Below are positions 1 to 9,181 of a stretch of DNA of 36,729 nt, in pieces. The stretch covers positions 1-36,729 of the forward strand of contig JAICJQ010000018.1 of NCBI GenBank assembly GCA_025928335.1. Reading direction: 5' to 3'. Under the pieces are notes generated by a model. That model searched no databases, had not been told where the DNA came from, and worked only from the letters and a program-made list of their open reading frames with translations. A program made the position numbers and the translations under genes. This DNA is from Gemmatimonadaceae bacterium. GTDB lineage: Bacteria > Gemmatimonadota > Gemmatimonadetes > Gemmatimonadales > Gemmatimonadaceae. How positions within the stretch are numbered: the first letter of the stretch is position 1; each line of letters starts with the position of its first letter.

Positions 1-27
1 AACCGAGATCACCATCCGACCGCCGCC

Positions 28-798
28 CTAGGGTCGGCGCGGCTCCGCTCCGGAACGCGTCCACATCACGATGACGCCGCACCCTGCACCAGTGCCGGCG
101 AACTCGCCGGGCACGTCGGACGGCCCGGAATACACCTCGAGGCCAACGATGTCGCGGATGGGCGTCGTCGGGCCGAACATGTTGTCGACGCGCCCGTCGA
201 CGACGAATTGCGGAGGGCAGTTCTTCGGGGCGCGGACCATGTGGATGTGACACCACTCATTGCCGTTGCATGTCATCTCGACGCCACGCATCCCGCGCGT
301 CGCGTCGGCGAGTGACGCCGCGCCGCTGCGCTTGATCTGCTCGTCAGTGAGATACTGTCCACGCCCGGTGATGCGCCGGCGGTTGAAGTCGGTGAGCCGA
401 TAGTTCGATGCCTGAGGTTCGGCATTCACCCGAACGGCGGGGAGCTCGCGCGGTTCCGTCTTCACGTCGCTCGAGTCCAGCTGAATAGTCAGTCGCACAA
501 GCTCGTTCGATGCCGCGGCGACAGTCACCTCGAGCGGCTTGTAGGGGAAGCTGCGCACGAGGATGCGGGTCGAGCCCACCGGGAAGACCTCAAACCGAAA
601 GCGCCCGGCCGAATCGGTAACGACGGCTCGGCTCGATCCAACGATGGAAACGTTCGCGCCGGCGACAGACGTCGAGGACGCGCGGTCGACAACGCGTCCG
701 CTGAGCGCGGCGGGGGTTTGCGCCACCGCGCCCTTGAGCGCCAGGGCGAGCGCGGCGAGCCATCTGGGAGGCATGCGTGTGAGGGTGGGAAAACCCAT
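28..798 (-). CDS. Secreted carboxypeptidase-regulatory-like / TonB plug-like protein without a barrel
   Basis: A 256-residue exported protein. Residues 1-26 look like a signal peptide (hydrophobic WLAALALALKG, then AVAQ). Residues about 29-110 resemble the carboxypeptidase-regulatory-like beta-sandwich found at the N terminus of SusC/TonB receptors (LSGRVVD, then VAGANVSI). Residues about 150-250 resemble a TonB plug, with a VVDGR motif and a final I-V-M-W strand, but the chain stops where a beta-barrel would begin. Four cysteines lie in the plug-like part (CNGNEWC, NCPP, GAGCG) and may form disulfides. It diverges from the susC-like gene across a 378-nt gap. The start at 798 is used; an ATG at 774 would also leave a signal peptide, and neither has a clear ribosome site. 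The exact function is unknown. Confidence 0.75.
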   Translation of the reverse strand: MGFPTLTRMPPRWLAALALALKGAVAQTPAALSGRVVDRASSTSVAGANVSIVGSSRAVVTDSAGRFRFEVFPVGSTRILVRSFPYKPLEVTVAAASNELVRLTIQLDSSDVKTEPRELPAVRVNAEPQASNYRLTDFNRRRITGRGQYLTDEQIKRSGAASLADATRGMRGVEMTCNGNEWCHIHMVRAPKNCPPQFVVDGRVDNMFGPTTPIRDIVGLEVYSGPSDVPGEFAGTGAGCGVIVMWTRSGAEPRRP

Positions 799-1176
799 GC
801 GCGTGAGCAGTTAGAGCCCGTCCAACCTTACGAAGGCGATGGCGGGGGTGCCAGTTCCATTCCGCGCATGCGGCCGGCCATCGATGTGGCGAAACCGCGA
901 ATGCGGGGGTTGGTAATGTGTCGGGGCTGAGTGGGCTTTGAGATTGGATAAAATGTCCACTACGTAGCCGTTGAACGGCTTGGGACGGGTTTGAGCCGCC
1001 CGGAGTCTTGACACCGCTCGCGAACCATCATCATATCCCCGAGTCGCTTCGGGGGAGCGGCAGACACAAGGCTGGACTTGCTGTGCGGCAGAGGCGCTGT
1101 CGTCGATCGACGGAGGTCGACTCTTTCGAGTTTTCTCAGGTCGAAGTCGTCGTCCATCTCTCACGCGAGGTCGGTC
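799..1176. other. Divergent intergenic region (378 nt)
   Basis: No convincing gene is seen here. It separates the minus-strand plug protein from the plus-strand SusC gene and so should hold promoters for both. It contains a TTGACA hexamer at 1008-1013 (listed separately) and a TAAAAT hexamer at 949-954 preceded by GG. The TAAAAT could be a second -10 element, but it lacks a good -35. The plus frame stays open from a TTG at 1078, yet the 33 extra residues before the ATG at 1177 are Ser/Arg-rich and would push the signal peptide inward, so this is treated as leader rather than coding. Confidence 0.6.
1008..1037 (+). promoter_or_regulatory. Candidate sigma-70-type promoter for susC/susD
   Basis: A perfect TTGACA at 1008-1013 is followed after 17-18 nt by TCATAT or CATATC (1031-1037), a weak -10. 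The distance to the chosen start at 1177 leaves a leader of about 130 nt. The -35 match is seen; promoter function is inferred. Confidence 0.35.
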
Positions 1177-4100
1177 ATGCTTGGTTCATGGCTCCGCCTG
1201 ACGTTCCCCAAACGCGCGGCGCTGACGGCGCTCGTCGCATTCGCCGCCAACGTCGCCTCGGCACAAAACGTCGTATTCAGCGGGAAGGTCACGTCTGAGG
1301 GCGGGCAACCGCTTGCCGGCGCGAACGTCGGCATCACAGAGTTGGGCGTGGGGACTGTCGCGTCGACGGACGGTAAATACTCCTTCACGGTGGACCAGGC
1401 GCGACTGCGCGGCCGCACCCTGAACGTGACGGCGCGATTCATCGGGTACAAACCGAAGCGCCTTCCCGTGACGATCAGCGGGAACCGCGTCGATCACGAC
1501 TTCGTGCTCGATCGCGATGTGCTGAACCTCGAAGAAGTCGTCGTCACGGGAACGAGCGCGGCGACGGAGCAAAAGAAGACGGCGTTCACGGTGAACGTCG
1601 TCGACAACACACAAATCAAGGAAGCGCCGGCCGTCTCGCCGATCGCTTCGCTCGAGGGGAAGATTCCGGGCGCGCAGGTGATCACGCAGTCCGGTCAACC
1701 GGGCGGCGAGCCGGCCATTCGACTCCGTTCGGCGACCAGCCTCACGGGACGCACCGATCCGCTGATCATCGTCGACGGCGTGATCACAAACCTCGGCATG
1801 GCCGACATCAACTCCGAGGACATCGAGCGAGTCGAAGTGGTGAAGGGCGCGGCGGCGAGCTCGCTCTACGGGTCGAACGCGGCGAACGGCGTCGTGCAGA
1901 TCTTCACGAAGCGCGGCGCGAACATCGCCGAGGGGCAGACGATTTTCTCGACGCGACATGAGTACGGCCGCAACGACCTGCCGAACATCGTGCCGGGCAA
2001 CCAGCACCACAACTATCAAGTCACGACGAGCGGCGGCTCGGTTCAGTATTTGTTGAACGACAACGGTGACCGTCAGGACGCGCCGGACAAGATCGCCGAC
2101 CGCCCGTATCCCGTGTACTACGATCAATTCAATCTCATCTTCAAGCCGGGCGACTTCCTTACGGACTACGTCTCCGCCGGCCAGCGTCGGGGCAGCACGA
2201 ATTTCAACGTCTCGTTCCAAAACACCCACGAGTCAGGCGTCGTCAAGCAGCTGAACGGCTTCCAGCGCGAAAATTTCCGCATCAACGTCGACCAGGCGTT
2301 GACGGAGAAGATCGATCTGGGCGTCGGTGCGTTCTACGGCCGATCGACAGCGGATCAGGGCGAAAACGTCTTCCCGTGGTTCGGGCTCCGCTTCCTCGAG
2401 CCGGACATCAAGATCGATTCGACGGACGCGAAGGGGAATTACATCGCGGCGATCAATCGGCCGCCGCTGTCCGGAAACGTGTCGAACCCGCTCTACGTGA
2501 CGCAGCAGGACAAGAACTCGAACGACCGCGACCGCTTCACCGGCACGTTCAAGGGTACGTACCGGATGCTCAACTGGCTGACGGCCGACGCCAACGTCGG
2601 CTACGACGTTGCCAATCAGACGAACAAGGCGTTTTCGCCACTCGGATTCACGTCGTCGAGCGGGATCAAGGGAAGCGGTTCGCTGAACGAGCAGTCGGAC
2701 AACGATCGGTCGTACAATCTCGGCGCGACGCTGACGTCGGTGCGCGACTTCACGAGCGCCATCCACAACACGACGAAGGTCGCGTGGACGTACGAGGATC
2801 AAACGAACCAGTTCGTCGGCGCGTACGCGCCCTCCCTGTCCGTGGTGCAGGTGACTGAGTTCGCCGCCGCGGCCCAGAGCGCGGACAATCCGGTTCAGCC
2901 GCGGTCGATCACGCAACAGATTCGCGCGAACAATTATTTCGCCGTCACGACGTTCGACGTGAAAGACCGGTACATCATCGACGGCTTGGTTCGCCGAGAT
3001 CAGTCGTCATTGTTCGGCGCCGACGAGCGGTCGGCCACCTATCACCGCATCTCCGGCGCGTATCGCGTCACGCAGGACTTCCACCTGCCGAAGATCGACG
3101 AGCTCAAACTCCGCGCGTCGGTCGGCACTGCGGGCCTGCGCCCGCCGTTCGAGGCGCAGTACGAGACCTATGCGCTCGTCGGCGGCAACCCGGAAAAGGT
3201 CACGCTCGGCAATCGCAATCTGAAACCCGCTTTCTCGAAGGAGACCGAGCTGGGTTTCAACGTCAACTTCCTCACCAATTACACCTTCGAGTACTCGTAC
3301 TCGGCGCGGTCGACGTCCGACCAGATCATGCAGGTCCCGCTGTCGTCGGCCACGGGTTACAAGTTCCAGTGGCAGAACGCGGCGACGCTCGACGGACACA
3401 CCCACGAATTCGCGCTTGGCGCCGTTCTCCTGAGCAAAGCCGACTATTTCTGGCGCGTCAACCTCACGGCGGACCGCTCACGCGCCAGTGTGACCGATCT
3501 CAAGGTGCCGGCGTTCTTCATCGGCCCCGACGCCAACACCGCGATGTTCCATATCGCGAAGGGCGAGCAACTCGGCACGATCTACGGCGTGCGCTGGATC
3601 AGGAGCGAGTCGCAGCTCGAGGAAACGATCAAAGCCGGCGGCCTAACGGGTACGGCGGCCGATTACGTGCAGAACGAGGAAGGCTTCTATGTCTCGAAGG
3701 ACGCGTATCACACGGTCGACGAGAAGCCGCTCAAGTCCGTCAAGTGCACCAACGCCGACTGCACCACGTCGTCGATCAACCAGGTGATCGGCGATGTGAA
3801 TCCGGACTTCAACTTCGGTTTGTCGAGCAACGCGCAATGGAAGGCGTTCACCTTCAGTGGCGTCCTCACGTGGGTGAAGGGCGGCAACATCTACAACATG
3901 ACGCGCCAGTGGCCGTTCAACGAGCTGCGCGACACGGTGATCGATCAGAGCCACAAGCCGGCGGCGACGGCGGCGAATGGCGGTCCGTGCCCGGATCTGA
4001 CCGTCGACGCGCACTGCCCGTACTCGACCGGCAAGAAGCCGACGACGTACTACAGCGTCTTCTACGACGGCCTGAATCCCGGCGACTACTTCGTGGAGAA

Positions 4101-4365
4101 TGGAACGTTCCTGCGCATCCGCGAGCTCGCCGTGAACTGGCAGCTGCCGGCGAAATGGATCGAGAAGATGCCGGGCAACTTCCACACGGCGCGCTTCGGC
4201 ATCGTCGGGCGCAACCTGTGGACGAGCACCAAGTACAGCGGCTACAACCCCGACGTTTCGGGCGTCACCGGCAACGGCGGCGGCAACCCGTTCGTGTATC
4301 GCGTCGACTACTTCCAGTACCCCGCATTTCGCACGTTCACCGGCATGTTCGAGCTCGGCTTCTAA
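1177..4365 (+). CDS. SusC/RagA-family TonB-linked outer membrane receptor
   Basis: An outer-membrane TonB-dependent transporter of 1062 residues, which would import a ligand captured by its SusD partner. The ATG at 1177 is chosen because it starts a clean signal peptide (MLGSWLRLTFPKR, a hydrophobic stretch, ASAQN) and has GAGG at about 1166-1169 upstream. Residues about 32-115 are the carboxypeptidase-regulatory-like domain (FSGKVTSEGGQPLAGANVGI). LEEVVVTGT near 118 is the usual junction to the plug. The plug (about 130-245) shows LIIVDGV, then IERVEVVKG and SSLYGSNAANGVVQI, typical of the SusC/RagA family. The rest is an aromatic-rich barrel ending in Phe. The gene is followed after 30 nt by the susD-like gene. 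The substrate cannot be read from sequence. Confidence 0.93.
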   Translation: MLGSWLRLTFPKRAALTALVAFAANVASAQNVVFSGKVTSEGGQPLAGANVGITELGVGTVASTDGKYSFTVDQARLRGRTLNVTARFIGYKPKRLPVTISGNRVDHDFVLDRDVLNLEEVVVTGTSAATEQKKTAFTVNVVDNTQIKEAPAVSPIASLEGKIPGAQVITQSGQPGGEPAIRLRSATSLTGRTDPLIIVDGVITNLGMADINSEDIERVEVVKGAAASSLYGSNAANGVVQIFTKRGANIAEGQTIFSTRHEYGRNDLPNIVPGNQHHNYQVTTSGGSVQYLLNDNGDRQDAPDKIADRPYPVYYDQFNLIFKPGDFLTDYVSAGQRRGSTNFNVSFQNTHESGVVKQLNGFQRENFRINVDQALTEKIDLGVGAFYGRSTADQGENVFPWFGLRFLEPDIKIDSTDAKGNYIAAINRPPLSGNVSNPLYVTQQDKNSNDRDRFTGTFKGTYRMLNWLTADANVGYDVANQTNKAFSPLGFTSSSGIKGSGSLNEQSDNDRSYNLGATLTSVRDFTSAIHNTTKVAWTYEDQTNQFVGAYAPSLSVVQVTEFAAAAQSADNPVQPRSITQQIRANNYFAVTTFDVKDRYIIDGLVRRDQSSLFGADERSATYHRISGAYRVTQDFHLPKIDELKLRASVGTAGLRPPFEAQYETYALVGGNPEKVTLGNRNLKPAFSKETELGFNVNFLTNYTFEYSYSARSTSDQIMQVPLSSATGYKFQWQNAATLDGHTHEFALGAVLLSKADYFWRVNLTADRSRASVTDLKVPAFFIGPDANTAMFHIAKGEQLGTIYGVRWIRSESQLEETIKAGGLTGTAADYVQNEEGFYVSKDAYHTVDEKPLKSVKCTNADCTTSSINQVIGDVNPDFNFGLSSNAQWKAFTFSGVLTWVKGGNIYNMTRQWPFNELRDTVIDQSHKPAATAANGGPCPDLTVDAHCPYSTGKKPTTYYSVFYDGLNPGDYFVENGTFLRIRELAVNWQLPAKWIEKMPGNFHTARFGIVGRNLWTSTKYSGYNPDVSGVTGNGGGNPFVYRVDYFQYPAFRTFTGMFELGF

Positions 4366-4395
4366 CGACGTCGCCATCCTACGGAGACTGAAACG

Positions 4396-6174
4396 ATGAA
4401 CTCGAGACGAATCGGTCAGGGAATGGCAGCGGCGGTGCTCATCACGAGCGCGGCATGTCATTCGCTCGACATTCAAAATCCGAATGCGCCCGACAACAAG
4501 CGCATCTTGTCCGATCCCGACGCCGTAGAAGCGGTAGCGGCGGGCGCGATCCGCACCTGGTTCAACGCGTACGAGACAAATCGCGGCGCGGGTCCGCTGA
4601 CGACGGCGGCACGCTCGATGAGTGCATCGTGGAACAACGACCACATGCGCTTCTATTCCAGTGTCGACAATCCGGGCAACCCGGCGACGACCGGCTATTC
4701 GCCGACGGCGACGTGGTATCGCTCCAATGAAGGCTATTGGGCGAACGATCCGACGCGTCCCGAGCGCGTGGAGATCGAGTCCTACTGGGTTGGCGGCGAG
4801 GACGAATGCTGCGTCGGCAACTCGTGGCCGGGCTTCTTCGCCGGTCTCTCGTCGGCGAACGACGCGCTTGGCGCGATCCGAAACAGCAAGATCGTCATCC
4901 GCACGGCGGGGGATACGAAGCGGGCGGAAACGATCGCGGAACTGGGGCGCGGGCTCGCGCTGATGGGCATCGCCCTGAACTACGACAAGGGCTACATCAT
5001 CGACGAGAACACCGATCTGTCCAATCTCAGTTATTCCGATCGCAAGGCGATGCGGAATGCGGCAATCGACGCGTTGAAGCAAGTGATGACCGATGCCGGC
5101 GCGAACTCGTTCACGACCGACGCGAAGTGGACGAACGGTCGGTCCTACTCGAGCGGCCAGATCAAACAGTTGGCGGCAACGCTCGCGGCGATGACGATGG
5201 CGTACTACCCGCGTGACGCGACGGAAATGGCCGCGGTTCCCTGGGATTCGGTTGCCAGCTTCGCATCACAGGGTATTTCGAGTGGTGCACGCTTCGACTT
5301 CGAAGTCGTGACCGACGGTTGTGCTTCCTGGTGCCCGGATCACCTGGTGTGGTTCGACGAGGTCGGCAGCGGACGTATCAACACCCGCATCGCCCACTTG
5401 CTGGACCCGGCGACGCAAGCCGACCCCTGGCCCCTGACGGGCAATCCGCAGCCGCACTCGGTCGACGCTCGGCTCGGCGACGGGACCTTCGGTGACGGGA
5501 CGCTCTCCGGCGGGTCGGCGACAGTCGCGAAAGACGCGGGCGCGGGCACCGACTTCGCGTGGGGACCAGCCGCGATCATGCGGCCGGACCGCGGCGCGTA
5601 CCATCAGTCGAACATCGCGTTGATCCGATTCGATCGAACGGGGACCGAAGCGGGAACCGGCATCGCGTATGGGTATGGTCCGGTCATCGCCATCTCGGCC
5701 ACACAAAACGATCTGATCTGGGCCGAAGCGCTCCTTCGCAAATCGTCGCCGGACGTGGCGAAGGCGACGCAACTCGTGAACCTGACGCGGGTCGGACGCG
5801 GTCATCTCGCGGCTGCAGGTGGTGAAGCCGTCGGCGCCGACACGGACGGACCGTGCATGTCGACCGGTGTCACCTATCGCGCCGGGACCTCGTGCTCGCT
5901 CTGGGCGAAGTTGCTCTACGAGAAGGAAATCGAGTTGCTTGGTCTCGGGGCCTCCCCGTTCTACGAGCAGCGTCGGTTGCCCTTCATCACGACGTGCACG
6001 GCGCCGATCGCGCTGCCAAAACCGGGCGACGTGACGTGCAACGGCAAGCACGTGGCTGGCCTGCTCCCCGGAACGCCGCGCGAAATGCCGGTCCCGGCGA
6101 AAGAACTGCAGGTACGAGGTGACGCACTGTACACGTTCGGCGGCGCCGGAGCGGCGAAGTCGCCAACGCCGTGA
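4396..6174 (+). CDS. SusD/RagB-family nutrient-binding outer membrane lipoprotein
   Basis: The partner of the upstream SusC-like receptor, 592 residues, expected on the cell surface as the lid that binds ligand. ACGGAGA at 4381-4387 supports the ATG at 4396. The N terminus has a short charged start, a hydrophobic core and a Cys in SAAC (about residue 21), a slightly weak lipobox, followed by LDIQNPNAPD, a typical opening for this family. The C-terminal part has the conserved TPR-like elements: IWAEALLRK, a VNLTRVGRG turn and LYEKEIELLGLGASPFYEQRR, which correspond to SusD motifs close to the SusC interface. Six or more cysteines are present (DECCVG, DGCASWC), possibly disulfides. It is co-directional with susC and ends before a strong palindrome. 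Confidence 0.9.
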   Translation: MNSRRIGQGMAAAVLITSAACHSLDIQNPNAPDNKRILSDPDAVEAVAAGAIRTWFNAYETNRGAGPLTTAARSMSASWNNDHMRFYSSVDNPGNPATTGYSPTATWYRSNEGYWANDPTRPERVEIESYWVGGEDECCVGNSWPGFFAGLSSANDALGAIRNSKIVIRTAGDTKRAETIAELGRGLALMGIALNYDKGYIIDENTDLSNLSYSDRKAMRNAAIDALKQVMTDAGANSFTTDAKWTNGRSYSSGQIKQLAATLAAMTMAYYPRDATEMAAVPWDSVASFASQGISSGARFDFEVVTDGCASWCPDHLVWFDEVGSGRINTRIAHLLDPATQADPWPLTGNPQPHSVDARLGDGTFGDGTLSGGSATVAKDAGAGTDFAWGPAAIMRPDRGAYHQSNIALIRFDRTGTEAGTGIAYGYGPVIAISATQNDLIWAEALLRKSSPDVAKATQLVNLTRVGRGHLAAAGGEAVGADTDGPCMSTGVTYRAGTSCSLWAKLLYEKEIELLGLGASPFYEQRRLPFITTCTAPIALPKPGDVTCNGKHVAGLLPGTPREMPVPAKELQVRGDALYTFGGAGAAKSPTP

Positions 6175-6196
6175 CGTGAAATTCCGATGACAACTG

Positions 6197-6240
6197 AAAG
6201 GCGGAGCGGAGCTCGAGCTCCGCTCCGCCTTTCGCTTTGA
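6197..6240 (+). terminator. Perfect 36-bp palindrome, likely terminator or attenuator after susD
   Basis: Positions 6197-6214 are exactly the reverse complement of 6215-6232, giving an 18-bp stem around CTCGAG. The stem ends in AAA/TTT and is followed by TTCGCTTTGAG. It lies 22 nt behind the susD stop and 20 nt before the next start. The T-run is interrupted, so it could be a terminator, an attenuator or an mRNA-stabilising hairpin. Confidence 0.7.
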
Positions 6241-6252
6241 GGAGGAGCATCA

Positions 6253-6765
6253 ATGCGTGAATTCCGCGCGCTGGGGGTTCTCGCGATCGTCGCGGGTGGT
6301 GCGTGTGCGTCGAGTTCGAACTCGACGTCTGCATCCTCGACTCCGGACACGGGTCCGGCGCGATGGACGGCAACCTTCAAACAGACGCAGGGCGCTTCGA
6401 CCGCGGCGATAATTCCCGGACAGATGGGGAGCGGCAGCGCGTACGGATCCATCACCGTGACGTCGCAGGAAACAACGCCACCGCTCACCCGCGTCGAGGT
6501 TTCGGTGAACGCGCCGTTGCCGACGGGTACCCAGGTCGGGTGGGCGATCTTTCCGGGCGGTTGTGGTGCGCCCTCATTGCCAGTCGCCGGCCCGCACGAG
6601 TTTCCCACGATCGAGATTGGCGGAAACAGCAACGGTTCGGTGCGTGCGTCGTTCCGTCTGGCGTTGGATCCGAAGGCGACGTACCACGCGAACGTCTACT
6701 GGGCGTCTCAGGTCAGTGATCTGAACAACGTCATGATGTGTGCGAATCTCGCGCGGGCGAGATAG
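6253..6765 (+). CDS. Small secreted lipoprotein of unknown function
   Basis: A 170-residue protein with a strong ribosome site (GAGGAGGAG, 6239-6247) before the ATG at 6253. The N terminus is MREFRALGVLAIVAGGACAS: a hydrophobic signal and GGAC lipobox with Cys18 as the lipidation site, then a Ser/Thr/Asn-rich linker. The remainder looks like one beta-sandwich domain, with a GTQVGWAIFPGGCG segment and a late Cys in MMCANL that may pair with it. No family is recognised. Its place directly behind susC/susD suggests an accessory surface lipoprotein of the uptake locus, but the intervening palindrome means it may be separately or only partly co-expressed. Confidence 0.75.
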   Translation: MREFRALGVLAIVAGGACASSSNSTSASSTPDTGPARWTATFKQTQGASTAAIIPGQMGSGSAYGSITVTSQETTPPLTRVEVSVNAPLPTGTQVGWAIFPGGCGAPSLPVAGPHEFPTIEIGGNSNGSVRASFRLALDPKATYHANVYWASQVSDLNNVMMCANLARAR

Positions 6766-6766
6766 C

Positions 6767-6813
6767 AGGACCTACCGTCCTTGCCTGACCACCGGGTGTG
6801 GAGAGTAGGTCCT
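6767..6813. terminator. Inverted repeat between convergent genes
   Basis: AGGACCTAC at 6767-6775 is complementary to GTAGGTCCT at 6805-6813, giving a 9-bp stem with a 29-nt loop, between the lipoprotein (+) and the DUF4097 gene (-). It could act as a bidirectional terminator, but it has no clear T-run. Confidence 0.35.
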
Positions 6814-6847
6814 TCGCTTCGCTCAGGCTGACAACGCCACCAGCTGA

Positions 6848-7648
6848 TCAGCGCCGCCTTACCGACACGCCGCCGTTCGTCGTGGTGAGGCGGATCGGTG
6901 CGCCGCCGGCGCCGAGTTGAGTCGAGACGCGCCGACCGATCGAGCCCTGGACGCGAATGGGGAAGCCGACGTCGAGACCGCCGTTTTGCGTCGAGGCGTC
7001 AAGCTGGGCGGAGTAGTTCGTCGGAACCGTGACGTGAACGCCACCGTTCGTCGTGATGAGCTCGAGACCGCCGCCGCGCCAGCCGTCACCGCTCAGGTCG
7101 ACCGTGATGCCGCCATTGACCGTCGTGCCCCGGATATCGCCGTCGACGTCGGTGAGAGAAATTCCGCCGTTCTGCGTCTCGAGCTCCATCTTCGACTGCA
7201 CGCCGTCCACGGAAAGGCCACCGTTGCTGCCGTTCAGCGTGAGGTTTGTGTGGCGGGGGACGAAGACTTCGTAGCTCACTGACCAGGACGAATTCCGATC
7301 GAGGTCGCGCGGGCCGTCGGCGCGAACCTGTCCGCCCGTGGTCGAAAGGGTGACCTGCTTTGCGATCGCCTGGGCGTCAGACTGGCTCTCGCTTTGAGCC
7401 TGGATCATCGCCGTGACGTGAACCTCGGCCTTATCCCACCCGTGCACCGTGATCCCACCGTTTTGACGGCCGTCGACGTTGAGCGCCGCAGTTACGGGGA
7501 CAGAGAGCTCGCGGACGTCGCAAAAGCGCTCGTTGTCGCGCGAACCGTTGCGTTCGCAGTTGTCGAGAAAACGCTGGGCGCGGGTGTTCTGTGCACTGAG
7601 CGTGGCTGCGGCAAGCGGCAGGAGGCCGAGAATGACGACACGGCGCAT
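6848..7648 (-). CDS. DUF4097-type exported beta-repeat protein
   Basis: A 266-residue exported protein. The ATG at 7648 is preferred because GAGGGTACC lies just upstream and it begins a clean signal peptide (MRRVVILGLLPLAAATLSAQ); an upstream GTG at 7729 would add 27 unlikely residues. The mature part contains at least seven NGG[ILV] turns (QNGGITV, SNGGLSV, QNGGISL, VNGGITV, TNGGVHV, QNGGLDV, TNGGVSV) spaced by about 20-30 residues. This is the signature of DUF4097 proteins, which are thought to fold as a right-handed beta-helix. An early Cys pair (NCERN, FCDVR) is present. It diverges from the sugar dehydrogenase gene across 205 nt. The cellular role is unknown. Confidence 0.85.
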   Translation of the reverse strand: MRRVVILGLLPLAAATLSAQNTRAQRFLDNCERNGSRDNERFCDVRELSVPVTAALNVDGRQNGGITVHGWDKAEVHVTAMIQAQSESQSDAQAIAKQVTLSTTGGQVRADGPRDLDRNSSWSVSYEVFVPRHTNLTLNGSNGGLSVDGVQSKMELETQNGGISLTDVDGDIRGTTVNGGITVDLSGDGWRGGGLELITTNGGVHVTVPTNYSAQLDASTQNGGLDVGFPIRVQGSIGRRVSTQLGAGGAPIRLTTTNGGVSVRRR

Positions 7649-7853
7649 GGTACCCTCGGGGCTGGATGACGCGCGTAACGGCAGGATCGCTAGTCTAGAC
7701 AGGCGCAGACGAGGAATGGTTGGAAGCACTCTGGCGGATATATTCTCCGAAGCTTTGCCGAAACCGGCCAGAACGAGACGGATTCGGCGTTAGACTTCGG
7801 CGGCGCGCGCGATGCGCCGGGAAGTCCCCCCTGAACATCACTCAGAGGATGGA

Positions 7854-9131
7854 ATGATGCGTCGTTTCCTCAGCGTATCGACCCTGCTGCTGGCGCTTGC
7901 CCCCGCCGTGGCGGGCGGCCAAAAGCCATCGGCGAAGTGCGACGCGGACAACGCCGGGCTCAAGCTTCCGGCGGGCTTCTGTGCGATTGTTTTTGCCGAT
8001 TCGGTCGCTGGTGCGCGGCACATCTGGGTGTCGCCCGCGGGCGACGTTTTCGTCTCGTCACAGGGGCAGAACAACGCCGGCGGCATCTGGGGTCTCCGCG
8101 ACGCGAATGGCGACGGCAGAGCCGACGTCCGCACGAAGTTCGCGAGCGGATTCCGGTCCTCCGAAGTGACGATGTTCGACGGATACCTCTATACGGAGAC
8201 CTTTACCGCGATCCTGCGCTATCCGTACAAAGCCGGGTCGCTCGAGGCCGCGGGAAAGGCTGACACCGTCGTCGAAGGGCTGCCGGCCGGCGGCCACTTC
8301 AACAAGACGTTCACGATCGACAAGGGCGGCGCTCTGTACGTCAACATCGGTTCCGGTAGCAACTCCTGCCAGGAGAAGGATCGTGGCAAGGAGGTGCCCG
8401 GCAAGAATCCTTGTCCGGAGCTCGAGCGGCGCGCCGGTATTTGGAAGTGGGATGCACGAAAGCTGCACCAGACCTATGCGAATTCGGTCCACTTCGCGAC
8501 CGGCATCAGGAACGCTGTCGGGATCGCCATGCATCCGCAGACCAACAGGCTCTGGGCAACCCAGCACGGTCGTGATCAGCTCGGCGGTGAGGAGACCGGT
8601 GGCAACTGGCCCAACAGTGCGCACTACAACGCCGAAAATCCGGCGGAAGAATTGTTGCAGGTGAATCAGGGTGACGATTTCGGCTGGCCGTACTGCTATT
8701 TCTCGGTGGACGAACATCGTCTCGTCCTTGCGCCGGAATACGGCGGTGACGGCAGGAAACTGGGGGACTGTGCGAAGAAGAAGGAGCCCGTGGCCACATT
8801 CCCGGCGCACTGGGCGCCGAACGGGCTGATGTTTTATACGGGCTCCACGTTCCCGGCGCGCTACCGGAACGGCGCGTTCATCGCGTTTCACGGATCGTGG
8901 AATCGGGCGCCGGAAGAGCAGGCTGGGTTCAACGTCGTATTCCAGCCGCTCAACGGTGACAAAGCGTCTGGAGCGTACGAGGTATTCGCCGACGGCTTTG
9001 CATTGAATCGTGTTGGACGTGGCAGCGGCAATCACCGTCCGACTGGTTTGGGACAGGGACCGGACGGATCGCTGTACGTTGCCGACGACGCGCTCGGGCG
9101 GATTTATAAGATCGTGTACACGGGGATGTGA
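7854..9131 (+). CDS. Secreted PQQ-dependent sugar dehydrogenase-like (sorbosone/glucose dehydrogenase) beta-propeller
   Basis: A periplasmic six-bladed propeller oxidoreductase family protein of about 425 residues. AGAGGATGGA (7844-7853) precedes two adjacent ATGs (7854, 7857), and the signal peptide runs to about AVAGGQ. Family hallmarks seen are HIWVSPAGDVFVSS, GGHFNKTFTIDKGGALYVNIGSG, GIRNAVGIAMHPQTNRLW, WATQHGRDQL, GDDFGWPYCY, WAPNGLMFYTG, IAFHGSWNR and RPTGLGQGPDGSLYVADDALGRIYKI. The His in the QHGRD region matches the position used as catalytic base in soluble glucose dehydrogenase. Several Cys (CDADN, GFCAIV, NSCQE, NPCPEL, YCYF, GDCAKK) suggest disulfides. PQQ dependence and substrate are family inferences, and no PQQ synthesis genes are in view. 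Confidence 0.88.
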   Translation: MMRRFLSVSTLLLALAPAVAGGQKPSAKCDADNAGLKLPAGFCAIVFADSVAGARHIWVSPAGDVFVSSQGQNNAGGIWGLRDANGDGRADVRTKFASGFRSSEVTMFDGYLYTETFTAILRYPYKAGSLEAAGKADTVVEGLPAGGHFNKTFTIDKGGALYVNIGSGSNSCQEKDRGKEVPGKNPCPELERRAGIWKWDARKLHQTYANSVHFATGIRNAVGIAMHPQTNRLWATQHGRDQLGGEETGGNWPNSAHYNAENPAEELLQVNQGDDFGWPYCYFSVDEHRLVLAPEYGGDGRKLGDCAKKKEPVATFPAHWAPNGLMFYTGSTFPARYRNGAFIAFHGSWNRAPEEQAGFNVVFQPLNGDKASGAYEVFADGFALNRVGRGSGNHRPTGLGQGPDGSLYVADDALGRIYKIVYTGM

Positions 9132-9181
9132 CGACTGGATGTTTTTGAAGTTTCTCAGTGATGGATCCGAGGAAACAACTG

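Noticed and set aside
1078-1176. Longer SusC start at TTG 1078
   Set aside because: The extra 33 residues would bury the signal peptide, while ATG 1177 has a GAGG site and a canonical signal sequence.
3643-5082. Long minus-strand open frame opposite the susC/susD junction
   Set aside because: It spans two clear plus-strand genes and has the Arg/Val/Ala-rich look of antisense reading.
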